Assembly (NCBI RefSeq): GCF_005239225.2
Contig: NC_133290.1
Coordinates: forward strand, 13,524,204-13,588,203
DNA: 64,000 nucleotides
Source of the DNA: Populus alba
Taxonomy: Eukaryota; Streptophyta; Magnoliopsida; Malpighiales; Salicaceae
Direction: 5' to 3'
Of the stretch, positions 41,991 to 64,000 are shown in pieces; within the stretch, counting starts at the first letter, position 1, and each line of letters starts with the position of its first letter. The notes under the pieces were generated by a model. The model saw only the letters and a list, made by a program, of their open reading frames with translations, ran no database searches and had not been told where the DNA came from. A program made the translations under genes and the position numbers.

Positions 41991-43329
41991 AACTAGTTTG
42001 TATGCTATATATATAAATAAATTTGATGAAAAGTATATTTGTGTCATTATCTTTATTATCTATGTATTACGATAATGAGTAGTATCTTAATAATTTAAAA
42101 AACAATAGACACTTAATGACCCTACCTATCATCACACCACACCATTGGAAGACAAGATGAAGTTACAAAGATAGCCCCAATTCAATCAATGATATTGAAA
42201 GTGATATTTAGTGTATGTTTGATACTTACAAGTAGTGTTTTTAATAATAATTTTTATATGAAAATATATTTAAATTATTTTATTTTATAGATTATTATAT
42301 TTTTAAAATTGACACTTTAAATTATATAAAAAAATACTTCAAAAATCATTATAATATTTTTTAAGCATTTTAAAAGGTGTATTTAACTTCTTTTTAAAAA
42401 AACTCCTTTAAGTACAATTGTCATGTTTATATGTAAATATAAGTTATATTTTTAAGTTTTCTTTGGTATTGAGTTTTAACTTGTTTTTTTATTTTAAATT
42501 AATAATTTTAATATTTTTTAATTATTTTAATATATTAATATCAAAAATAAATTTTAAAAAATAAAAATATTATTTTAATACATTTTTTTTCCCTTCTCTC
42601 CTCAACTGCACGTCCGTTACGCTTGGAGGGAAACAATGCAAAATAAAACTATTTAGTTAATCATAATGAATTATTCATGATGATAATAAATAATAAATCC
42701 GCCTCTTAAAGTGCTCCCACTCCATCAGCGCACTTTAGTAAAACCCAAATCGGCAGACATTAAAAAAAAATATAAGAAAAATCAAAATTCAAATTTTCTA
42801 AATTAAAACATAAAAGGAAAATTACCTCTCCTCCCCCCCCCCCCTCTGCAACAACAACAACCACCACCTTGCCCCCCCACCATCACCATTGCTAACACCA
42901 GTAACGACACGTCGTTCATTCTCAAAATCCGATTAAAATCACAATAACCGACGATCCTCTCTCTTTTCAACATTTTCTTTTCCGTTAGTGAAAAATTCAA
43001 AATTCTCTCATTTTCCCGATCATCCTTCTTTTTAATTTTCTCGACAACCAAACAAAATTTTTTTTCGATTTCTCGGTTATTTGCCTCACCTGTTGCCTGC
43101 CTCCGACTTAGCTTTTTTTTTTTTTTTCCCTGCTTTTATTTCGATTGCTTGTCTCAGTGAGGCATTTCAATTTCGAATCAGTGAAACCACTAGGAGGAGA
43201 AAAATATTAGGGTTTCGGATCGAGGTTTTTGGTCACTTCTAGGGATTAACATTGGAATTTTTAAATTTTGTGTTTGTAGCAGGGTTTCCTTTAATGATCT
43301 GATTTGGAGAGAGATATATATATAGTTTT
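41991..43329. other. Spacer upstream of the PI4K gene
   Basis: Contains degraded MITE-like DNA (about 42206-42420) and, from about 42830, a C-rich then pyrimidine-rich leader (CTCTCC, poly-C, TTTTCTCTC) typical of a plant promoter and 5' UTR. No clear TATA box was chosen. Confidence 0.45.
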
Positions 43330-43346
43330 ATGATGGTAGATAGACA

Positions 43347-43353
<7 letters not shown>
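43330..43353 (+). promoter_or_regulatory. Short upstream ORF overlapping the PI4K start
   Basis: ATG at 43330 opens MMVDRQW and stops at 43353, seven bases into the main coding sequence and in another frame. It would tend to lower initiation at the main ATG. It assumes the transcript begins upstream. Confidence 0.55.
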
Positions 43354-54643
<11,290 letters not shown>

Positions 54644-56739
54644 GGTTAGATTTGTTTGGTGACTGCCTTCTTTGCTCCCTTTGACCAAACCAGTCTGTCC
54701 AGTGAAGCATTTTGATTGGAGCTGTTTGTAAAATGATGTCATATAATGGCAAATGGTTCACTGCACTGTGGTTTTGGCAACCAAGCAGAATAGTGATGAC
54801 AGTTTGTGACCTGTTTTCGCTTGGTGTGAGGAAATTGTAATTGTATCGGCTGAAATACCTTTTAAAAGTCCTGCAGGCTGCATTTACCTCAGCAAGGTTT
54901 TCTTTTTTTCATCATTTCCCTTGTCATTTGTCATAGAATTCTGCTGGCTGCTGGGGGAATTTAGTTACACGACAAGATAAATACTGCACTGTTTACCCAT
55001 CTTCAGATAGGACATACTTGTACATAGTGCTTCCTCTGGGGACAGCGTTCCAGGCATGAAATGGTGTCTGAGGCTGTAATTGTTGGTTCACATTGCAGCT
55101 ACTTCATATTCCACACTGGTTAGTGATCAGAAGCAGCTGAGCTTTCCCGATTTTGTATCGATTCATATTTCGAAGTCTATTATTTTCTTCCGATTAAAGT
55201 TTGAACAGACTGTATATTGGAGAGGCGACCCTGCCAGTCAGTAGCTGTTCTCCGTTTGATGTCTATTCTTCCAATGGTATGATTCTTCCATGCTTTCTAC
55301 CAAAGGCTTGCTAGTAACATTCTTGATAAAGGGTATATGAATACAACCTCTTAGATTAGATCCCATTTGCTCTCAACAGTTGGAAATTTGTTCATTTGAT
55401 TTTCCTGTTGTATATCACAGTTTTGGTGGCTTTGAATTTGGATTCCAGGCTGTGTTTTTCTTGATAAAAATTTGATGTTTGTCTGCTTGCTTGCATCCAA
55501 TTGCTAGGTCTTTTGAGCAATATTTGATGTATTTTTTCTTTCTTTCCCTTCTCTGTCTAATAGTTTTTTAAGGTAGGAGATTTGATCTTGGACACTTCCA
55601 ACTCTAAGTCAAGTCTTCTAGTACGGACATATAGTCTTGTTGACTAGTTCATCTTTCGTAATGGTTGGTTCAAGCATAGGGCAGTTCATGCAATTTAAGC
55701 TTTTACTTGGTGGGTTAATCCAATGAATGGAAGATGTGGGGGAAATTGACATTAATGAAGTTTATTTAACATTCATAAATTTATTTGTTCTGAATATCTT
55801 CTCTCTTTTTATTCTAGAGAATATTCTATGTAGTGCTTATCCTTTTGATATTACGTGATTCAATTTTCGACTGTGATGTTTCTTTTCTTCTCTTAGAAGT
55901 TTGAAAGGCTTGTCAAGTTTTGTGGCAGTAGCTGGGGGTGGTGATCCTTTGCCTTAAATAAGGTCTTCTTCTGTAAAAGCTTTCCTCATCCCCTTTTGTC
56001 GTAGCTAATTTTCTATTTCTTCGTGGACGTGATATTAATCTATTATTACTTTGTATTTTAAAAATGTATTTTTTAAAAAATTAATTTTTATTTTTATTTT
56101 TTCTGTTTCAAATTATTAGTTTTTTTTTTTTATGTTTTTAAATTTTTTTATATAAAAAATAATATTTTAAAAATATAAAAATATTATTCAACTCATTTCC
56201 GAGCAATTGAAATCATATTTCTAAACAGGATTAAGTTTTTCCATCCTGAAATGAATTTGGCTAAAATTTATAATTTTTATATATAAATTTTTGATCGTTT
56301 TAATATATTAATATAAAAAATAAATTTTAAAAAATAAAAAAAATTATTTAAATACATTTTTAAAAAAGAAATTTTTTTTATGATGATATTGTTTATTACT
56401 TGAGCAAGCAAGAGCCAGACTTTTATTTTTTCTTGGTATAAGTTGAAGGAATGCAAATATGAACATAAAATAAAATAAAAAAAGAAATTAGAAGAAAACC
56501 ACAAGAATTTCTACTGAACAATCTTCGCTAATCGATAAGTATTTGGGAAATCAAAATTAATGATCTGCAACAAGTGGGTAGTTGTGAAAACAAGCTATTT
56601 TCACTAACAGAAACAATTAAAAAGAAATTAATATCACCTATACATTGTGATTTAAGAGACTTCCATATATAAAGCAACATAATTTTTAAAGATTTTATAT
56701 CAATGATGTATCAATATTAGGTTATAACATAATACACCC

Positions 56740-56781
<42 letters not shown>

Positions 56782-57498
56782 AATACAAAACCCAATATGT
56801 TTGGAAAATATGATTGTGGTTATTTTTTAAAGTGTTTTTTACTTAGAAATATATTCAAAATAATATTTTTTTATTTTTTAAAAATTATTTTTAATATTAT
56901 TGTATCAAAATGATCTAAAAATATCAAAAAAAAATATTAATTTTAAAAAAATATTAAATTTTTTAAAAATATGAAAACAAAACGTTAAACTTTATATTTG
57001 AAAAAATTTCTTCCCAAAACATTCACTTGATAATATTTTAAAATTTATGAATGCAACGGTGTAGATGTTTTCTCTTTATACACACACACGGAGATGAATG
57101 GATTAAGGCCTGATTGAAATGTGATAATTTCGATCTACAGAAACTAATTTAATAACACTTCACCCTTAAAATAAAAATGAAAAAGAAAACATAATTTGCA
57201 AGAATTCTCCTTAAAAAAAAAAAAAAAAAAAAAAACTAGTGTGGACAGGAAATTCTAAAACTTGACCCAACCAATCATATCATGACACAACCACCATACA
57301 CAAATGGTCCAACATTAGAAACAACCTCAACATTTCCTAAAAATCATCTTTCCAGCTCTATATGAAAAAAAATAATAAATAAAAAAAGTCAAAATCAATG
57401 AGGCAATCCAACCAATTAAAACACAAGGATTCTTGATCACGCCGATAACTAAGTTATTTTAGTAACCAAACACACTCTTTCTATACTCTCCCCCTTTC
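54644..57498. other. 3' flank of PI4K and intergenic spacer
   Basis: The first several hundred bases are probably PI4K 3' UTR. Two MITE-like copies follow (about 56040-56240 and 56785-57000), with a poly-A run (about 56748-56781) between them. No gene recognised. Confidence 0.5.
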
Positions 57499-57509
57499 TA
57501 TATAAATTA
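57499..57509 (+). promoter_or_regulatory. Probable TATA box of the NAC gene
   Basis: TATATAAATTA lies ~85 bp before a (CT)n-rich leader (57584-57602), a common arrangement at plant 5' UTRs. The main ATG is 1.35 kb further, implying a long leader that probably has an intron. Confidence 0.6.
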
Positions 57510-58478
57510 ACCCGACTAATCCTTAAGCGGCTTCCACTTACTTTTACGCACATTGATTGACTGGGCACTCGAGATATCGGCGTCTCTCTCTCTCTCTCTC
57601 TCCCCTCGCTCTTGATCACGGCCTCTCCTCTCCCCGGGTACCATTTCTAGGGTTTCTTCTTTCTGTATTTACTTCACTTGTTCTGGGTTTTATTTTTGGG
57701 ATTTCTCTCTAGGGTTTGTGGGGTTTTTTTCTGTTTAATGGTTTTGAGCTGGTTGATTGAGATTTTTATCTGGGGTGTGCGATTTATGGTTTGTTTTTTG
57801 TGGGTTTTTTTTTTATCGAGGAATTGAGATTGTTTAGGTGGTAAATGTTGTGTTTTTATTTGATTGGTTAGTTTTGTATTTTTTTTGTTTTGTTTTGTTT
57901 TGATTTCGTTTAGAGTTTGTTTTGTAAATCATCATCTTGGTTTGGCGATTTAGTGCTCTATTTTTTGTGGGTTTTTGTTGTATTTGAGTTGTTGTGGTTC
58001 CATAGGAGTTGAAGATTGTGTTTTTGCAAAATGGGTTTGTCTTTTTTTAATTGTTGTGTATGTGGGTGATTTTGCTGTTAAAGTTTTGATTTGTGTTGGG
58101 TTTTATCTTGATCAAGCTGAGATTGTGTTTTTTTCAGCTGATATTGATTGTTATTTACGAGATTGTGTGATTTAGGGTTTTTGTTTTTGATCGGTTTTAT
58201 TATGTATATTTAAATACTGTCCTTGTGAAGTGATTAAGGTTATTTTTTTCTAAACTGGATGTTGCAATGTATTGAGTTTGAGCTGATTTTCTTGCTGTTT
58301 GTTCTTTTCTTGATTGCAATTTTTTTGGTCCCTTGAGTTTGTGGTATTTGGCTTGTGACTTGATTGTTTTGCTTGCCTTTGTTTTCTGGTTTGTCTTGAT
58401 TCGATTAGAATCTATCTTGGTTTGATATTATTTTTTATTACTTTTACTTAGTTTTATTGGACCAGTGTGGCTAATAGA

Positions 58479-58571
58479 ATGTCTGGATCAGGAATTATAC
58501 CGCACACCCAATGTCTTTTGATCTCTACGAGACACAAGCATCATTACTTTGGTGTGGTTTTGGGTTTATGA
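58479..58571 (+). promoter_or_regulatory. Probable conserved-peptide upstream ORF of the NAC gene (30 codons)
   Basis: ATG at 58479 and TGA at 58569, ending 279 bp before the NAC start. The peptide begins MSGSGIIPHTQ and ends RHKHHYFGVVLGL. This last part is far less random than the T-rich leader around it. A candidate splice acceptor (GGACCAG) lies just upstream at about 58465. From memory, Arabidopsis ANAC082 carries a peptide-sequence-dependent uORF; I could not check this sequence against it. Confidence 0.65.
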
Positions 58572-58850
58572 CCCAGGGGAGGCCGTGGTGTTCGTGGAAG
58601 TTCATATTTAGGCACTGGACCTGACCCTTCACTTCTCTGTTTTCCTTTTGACACAAGAGTGTCATCCTTGCTGCTTTCAATATTTAGATTCATTGTTTGT
58701 GCAAAAGACAAAAAGTACTAGTGTATTAGATTTGGCTACCTGCCTGGTAACAACACTGCTTCATACAACACTTTTCTAGCTGCTTGTGAAGGATCACACG
58801 GTGTATTGTGATTTGGTTTTCTTTCGTTGACGCTCTGTTGGATTTTCTCA

Positions 58851-60505
58851 ATGGGGAGAAATAGTTCATTGCCTCCCGGCTTTAGGTTCCATCCAACTGA
58901 TGTGGAACTGGTAAAATACTATCTGAAAAGAAAAGTGCTGGGGAAGAAATTTCATTTTCAAGCAATTGCAGAGATTGAGATTAACAAATATGCCCCATGG
59001 GATCTTCCCAATAAATCTTGTTTGAGAACTAGGGATCTGAAATGGTACTTCTTTTGCCCTACAGAAAAGAAGTATGCAAGTGGGGTAAGAAAGAAGCGTG
59101 CCACTGATATTGGTTATTGGAAAACCACTGGCAAAGACAGATCTGTTCAGTACAAAAATGAAGTTGTCGGGATGATAAAAACTTTGGTTTTTCATATTGG
59201 CAAGGCACCTAAAGGGAACCGAACAGACTGGGTTATGTATGAATATAGACTTGAAGAAAAAGAGTTGGCTGACAAAGGAATTGCTCAAGATGAGTATGTC
59301 CTCTGTGTAATATTCAAGAAGGATGGACCTGGTCCAAAAAATGGTGCGCAGTATGGAGCACCATTTAATGAGGATGAATGGGATGATGGTGATGATGAGG
59401 TGGAGAAGGAAGTGAATGCCCAGCCAGCTATTTTACCTGCTCTCATGCATGCACCTGCATTTATCCTGCCAAACAATCCAAACATGTCCATCGCCACAAG
59501 CTCATGCGTGCCAGAGAGCACGTGCACTGGACCGCTTATATCATGCCCTTCCCAAGCCCCATCAACAGCTTGCACTACCCTTCCTAGGGTTTCTAATAAT
59601 GATGTTGCTTCTACAGAAGCTCCTCAGGTTGTGCATGGGGGTGTGAATGGTGGTGAAGCTGATTCTTCTGCTGGCATGTCAGCGCCAGCTTTTCAACAAT
59701 CATGTAACCCCAACAGTTCCATCCTTGCTAGCTCTAGCTCATATGTACCGGAAAATACGTGCTCTGCTTACACTCCTAGCGTGGGTGCTACTCAAGTGGA
59801 AGCTTCTCAAATTGTGGATGACAATGATGATATCCTTTCAATGCTGGCTGTCTTCGACAATTACAATACTGAGGTATGTTTATCTGTTCTTTTAACTCAA
59901 TGTATATAATTATTTACTAAGCTTTTGGCTGTGTGCTAAAAACAGTGGCAGTTGGAAAATTGACTTGTGTGAATAGGTCTTATGGATCTATTTCTTATCG
60001 ACTAATCTAATTAGTTCTTGGGACTTCATTAATTATGTAATTAAACCTATTGTTTCTAGGTTTTGCTTTGTGTAGTTATGGAGACATTGTTAATCATTTT
60101 GTTAAATTTTCTTGATTGTTATAATGTATTACATGGCAGGATTTTTTTTCCCCAAAATTTTTTTTTGACTTGCTTCTCAGGTTGGGCATGGGTATGTTAC
60201 TTGCTATTTGCTGTTTCATGGCCGCTTGGTTTCTAAACGCTATTATCTCTTGCCTTGTCTTTTCTTTTCTGCTAAAGTACTTCAGTTTTTTTGTTTGCAA
60301 TTTTATTGAAATTTTTATCTAATAACTTAATTGAAATTTGATTTGGATTCAGAGTGCGGACTTTGGTGGGATTGCAGAGCCAGAGACTGATATATTTCGG
60401 AACTTGGGAGACCTTGTCCCCCTGGAAGGTGGTGGGGATAGTATCCCCATCTCACAATATTTCATGGAAATGCTTCCAGCAGCAATGCGGACTTTTTGGA
60501 GCTGA
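58851..60505 (+). CDS. NAC082: NAC-domain transcription factor, ANAC082-like (391 aa as read)
   Basis: DNA-binding transcription factor with two exons, 58851-59873 and 60353-60505. The NAC domain covers about residues 6-160: LPPGFRFHPTDVELVKYYL, then WDLPNKSCLR, DLKWYFFCP, RATDIGYWKTTGKDR, TLVFHIGKAPKG, TDWVMYEYRL and DEYVLCVIFKKDG. It most resembles the ANAC082/ANAC103 branch; ANAC082 mediates ribosomal (nucleolar) stress responses in Arabidopsis. The C-terminal half is Ser/Thr/Pro-rich with an acidic stretch (EDEWDDGDDEVEKE), as usual for activation regions. The end is odd: the current frame finishes LPAAMRTFWS, but the +1 shifted frame reads on to a more plausible acidic tail. The start is the ATG giving MGRNSSLPPGF; an upstream in-frame TTG was not used. 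Confidence 0.92.
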
Positions 60506-60537
60506 TGGATCTAGAAAGCCCGCTCAATTATAGTTGA
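60478..60537 (+). pseudogene. Out-of-frame ancestral C-terminus of the NAC gene
   Basis: In the alternative frame this stretch reads SNADFLELMDLESPLNYS followed by TGA (60535-60537). This is a typical hydrophobic-acidic activation tail. A one-base loss near CTTCCAGCAGC (60470-60483) would explain the switch to the shorter end. Confidence 0.6.
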
Positions 60538-61254
60538 GGGAAATAAATGTAATTCCTACACTTTTTTATTTTTAAAAAATAATCATAAATTGTTTACGGG
60601 CTTTGATAGAGATTGAATCCAGTGATTCATACTTTTATAGTGTGAATTGGTTTTAAATCAATCTGTACTTGAAATTTGTTTCGAACTTGGTCGGTTCTGA
60701 TATGATGAAATCCAAGAACTACTTTTCATTAGAAGTTTTGATGTCAAGTTAACAATAGTCTTGTTATTTTTCATCAAGCTGTTTTGAATGATTTCTGCAT
60801 GGCGAAATTTTAGTTTTTATAATCTGGTATTGTCAATAAAATGAACAGCGGCTACCACCTACACTGAAGCCGAGTTGCCCTAATACTATATGGATGTATA
60901 CGCTGAACACTGACCAATAGTTAAAAATATGAAGACAAGGCAAGCTTGTATATCTGATAAATATGTGGTGGTGTCTGTCGAGGGTGAAGGTCGAAGCTGA
61001 TTTGTCATGAGAATAGTCCTTGTATATATGCCAAGGATTCCCTATTTCATCACACCATGATTTTGAATCACCCTGTAAATAATGGAGCCCGAACTCGTAT
61101 ATCATGAAGGGATTTGTTTTTTATAGTTTTAGATTTGGATTAATTACGTTCGCAGTGCTTGAAATTTATTGATAGTATCAATCAAGCGCATCATCTCATC
61201 TTTAACAGTCAATAACTTAATATCCGGTGCTTGGTTGTATCTGTGCCTGGTTGA
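60538..61254. other. 3' flank of the NAC gene
   Basis: Probable 3' UTR with AT-rich sequence. No gene recognised. Confidence 0.5.
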
Positions 61255-61436
61255 GGCCGTTTGGCACTGCGGTTTAACTTTTTTTTTGTAAAATTTTAAT
61301 TTTTATTTTTTTAAATTGAATGTGGTTTGTACTTTCTGAATCATTTTGATATACTGATATCAAAAATAATTTTTAAAAAATAAAAAAAATATTATTGACA
61401 TGTTTTTCAGCATAAAAAACTATTTGAAAAAAAATT
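61255..61436. repeat. MITE-like dispersed repeat
   Basis: Left part GCCGTTTGGCACTGCGGTTT and core TTTTGATATACTGATATCAA match the family seen elsewhere in the window. The right end is less clear. Confidence 0.6.
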
Positions 61437-61687
61437 CTTGCTGAAACACAGTTTTATTGGTTTCATAGGTAGGGCATATTGGATTAATTACACAGCCTCA
61501 ATCTTGTGCAGCCTCTATCAGTATGATCGCTCGATGCTCGCATCATCTCATCTTTAGAAGTTAACATTTGGTCTCTTGCAAGTTTCTCTTGCTGAAACAC
61601 AGTTTCGTTGATCTCATAGGTAGAACATATTGGATTAATTACATAGCCTCAATCTTGTTCAGCCTATATCAGCATGATCGCTCGATG
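61437..61687. repeat. Local tandem duplication, 151-bp offset
   Basis: CTTGCTGAAACACAGTTT, CATATTGGATTAATTACA, AGCCTCAATCTTGT and ATGATCGCTCGATGC occur in order at 61437 and again at 61588, about 90% alike over ~100 bp. Confidence 0.85.
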
Positions 61688-63415
61688 CCAATCAAAATCG
61701 ATCTAGCTATGTATCTCATCCACTGTCACTAGTTCTGCACTCATCTATGATTGCCACCCCCACTATATAACGAAATGGGAAAAAAAATAGAAACAATTGC
61801 AACCCTATAGGTTCTTATTTGAACAATGTGACAGAAGTGCAGGGGCTCCGAGCATTGTTGTCACTGCAATCAGGGAAAGCAAGCACTTCTCAGATACGTG
61901 TTTGTGCTCTATGCTTCATGCTGTAATTTCCCATACATGTCGAAGCATCCCTTTGTTCAGCCTCTTATCTTGTGAAGAGAAGGAATAAGGAAAAACACGT
62001 GACCTTCCATCGTCACACTGATCTTGTTCCCTGTTCTTGCTTCTTCCTTGACTGATTTCGTATGAGAATGGCCTGCAAACACTGATCCAAAACATGCATA
62101 ACTTGGCTATTCCATTATGACCTTCCCACTGCAACATAAAGCATGAGCAGATAGACAGTGAATTAAAAGTTGAGGGGAGAATAAATTCCTCACACGACAA
62201 ACCATTTACCTGACCTGATACAAAAAACTAAACAAGCTTAGTTGATAGATTTAATGAAGCATTTCACCTGGAGTGTGAGAATGGATTGGTATTGTAGAGT
62301 TCTTAAGGACCAATTTCTATCCAAACTAATATAACAAGATTGAATAGCTTTCTTTTGGAATTGATTCCTAACTACTTGCTTGGTTTCCCAAATTAATCTA
62401 TGGAAGACCCTATGCTTGCACACTGCTGAATAAACAAAGCAGGGATGTTTTTCAAAATGACCTGGTTTTGTCATTTAAAATATCTGATTTAATATCAAAG
62501 TTATTAAACCCGAACTGGTTCGGATAAAACAAAAAACTAGGACAAGTAAAAATCAGCAAAACTCAATTGACCCTTGTGACCCGGAACAACCCAACAAAAC
62601 CCAATTGAGATCCAAGTTGATAAATTTAAGACTTTCAAATGCTTCAATAAATATTTTAGAGAGAAGTATACACACACAATAGAGAATATCCATCTTTTTA
62701 TAGCTCATGCTTCTTACTTTTTTATATATATAAAAAGGACTAAAAAGCCCTCTCCACCTTTTATAATATTAAAACTTCTTTTATGATTAAAAAAAAATCT
62801 TTAAATGATTAAAAGGAAAATATCTTTAATTTATCAGAAGAAAAATATCTTCAACTCATTAAAATCTCATGACCCAACATTGGTCATATATACTTGGACT
62901 CAGCGTAAAGATATTGAGTTTAGTTATTCACCAGACCCGCACATGCTCTAGTTTGATGTTTGGCTGAGTTTAAAAATATTGGATCTGACAGCCCACTAAA
63001 CTCGTATATGTCTGAACAAGAATTTGACTTGCCCAAGGATATCGGGTTATTACCTTCCCTCTAGTTTCTTTTAAAAAAGAATTTAAATATATAAAAAAGT
63101 GTTGATGCATAAAAAACTATGGGTAGAAATTAACTAAGAATCATTCAGTAAGTTCAAACATCCAATAATTCCACTTGAAATTTTTTGCAAGAATGCAAAG
63201 AGGGAATTGTTTAGAAGATTATCTCTTGTATTAATCTTGCACTTATTTTATTCCATATTGTCTTTTATATATTATTAAATTTGCTTGCCATGCCAAGGCT
63301 TAGGCTAAAAACTTACAAAAAGACAAATTTTCTAGAGAATTTTCATAAATTTCTAGTTCTTTATTAATTCTATCTACGAATTTTTTTGATGCGTTGTTGA
63401 ATTCTCTTAATTTAA
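61688..63415. other. Intergenic spacer
   Basis: No gene recognised. Short open frames at 61797-61988 and 61916-62200 have no family features. From about 62500 the strings AACCCGAACTGGTTCGG and GACCCGGAACAACCC suggest a decayed repeat. Confidence 0.45.
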
Positions 63416-63535
63416 GCTGTTATTGAGAAAGCAGCTGGTGCCCCAAATTTGATTATTTTATCCGAAAATGGCTGGCCATCTGAGGATGAGACGGCGGCAA
63501 CGGATGACAAAGATGAACTTTCTGCAGAAATTTGA
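63416..63535 (+). pseudogene. Fragment of a GH17 beta-1,3-glucanase
   Basis: The frame reads AVIEKAAGAPNLIILSENGW then PSEDETAATDD before a stop. It corresponds to the family segment around the catalytic nucleophile (SE-S/N-GWPS). It is preceded by an in-frame TAA and followed by unrelated or badly mutated sequence, so it is a relic. Confidence 0.6.
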
Positions 63536-64000
63536 TTTATCGAGGTGCGAGAAAGAGGACATGCCGGTTTGCTAAGCTCGAGAAGAACCTGAAGCCAGCA
63601 GGAATTGAACAACATTCTGGTCAATTCCTCTCCGGTAGACAGCTCAGGTATCAACTTTCTTTGGGTTGATCTAACAATCAGTCAAAAGTATATTACATTT
63701 ACACATAATCTTTGAATTAGAGGACTGCTTGTGCCCATAGATTACTTACCAATCTTGATCAAAATCAAAATTAAAAAACAAGATCTTTTGGACCGAATTG
63801 TTCCCAACCTAGGTTAGTTTCAGCAAGTTGACACTAATTACAGGTAATTACAAGGCCTGTAAAACGCCCAGACAAGATTTTAATCCAATTCTATGATTAG
63901 ATAAAAAGTTATTACTGTTTTTGTCAAAAAGCCAGATTTCTTCTTGTACTTCGCTTTGTCTATATAAAATGTCCATAAACACATACACTGTTAATTCGTT
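63536..64000. other. Right-end spacer
   Basis: No feature recognised. Confidence 0.4.

Noticed and set aside
57975..58175. 66-codon hydrophobic frame upstream of the NAC gene
   Set aside because: Begins with TTG, not ATG, and lies in T-rich DNA that is probably a leader intron.

Overview
This is nuclear DNA of a woody eudicot. The AT-rich spacers, the multi-exon GT-AG genes, the alcohol dehydrogenase (ADH), PI4K-beta and NAC families and the types of small transposon all fit a poplar or willow relative (Salicaceae). The genus is an inference from general resemblance; no search was run. There is no sign of bacterial, organellar or viral DNA.

Layout. (1) 1-10.75 kb: two class-P ADH genes in tandem on the minus strand. 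Copy A is cut by the left window edge and has lost one intron precisely. Copy B is complete but has an in-frame TGA at codon 10. A third ADH-type promoter stands alone at 6.8-7.1 kb. An 862-bp hAT-type element with a perfect 8-bp target duplication lies between them. (2) 10.75-29 kb: a gene-poor, repeat-rich block. It holds a 338-bp Mutator-like MITE with a 10-bp target duplication, a complete 289-bp TRIM retrotransposon, a diverged tandem triplication of an unknown non-coding unit (18.0-23.3 kb), a PIF/Harbinger-like element, a 33-bp minisatellite and a hairpin-bearing tandem array. (3) 29.2-42 kb: a tandem pair of nearly identical five-exon genes for a class V aminotransferase / cysteine-desulfurase-like PLP enzyme (649 and 648 aa). 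Each is followed by the same fragment of an O-fucosyltransferase pseudogene on the other strand. A third copy survives only as its last exon tail near 41.9 kb, so the array was once larger. (4) 43.3-54.6 kb: a complete 16-exon phosphatidylinositol 4-kinase beta gene (1122 aa). (5) 57.5-60.5 kb: a NAC transcription factor of the ANAC082 type, with a probable conserved-peptide upstream ORF and a C-terminal frameshift. (6) 60.5-64 kb: intergenic DNA with a short tandem duplication and a remnant of a GH17 beta-1,3-glucanase.

The genes do not form one pathway. ADH serves fermentation and hypoxia metabolism, the PLP enzymes are of unknown substrate, PI4K-beta acts in trans-Golgi and secretory lipid signalling, and the NAC factor probably acts in ribosomal or nucleolar stress. 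The common theme is local duplication followed by decay: intron loss, nonsense mutation, an orphan promoter, truncated tails and lost splice sites. No clearly new biological system was found. The least explained items are the 18-23 kb triplicated unit and the twin PLP genes.
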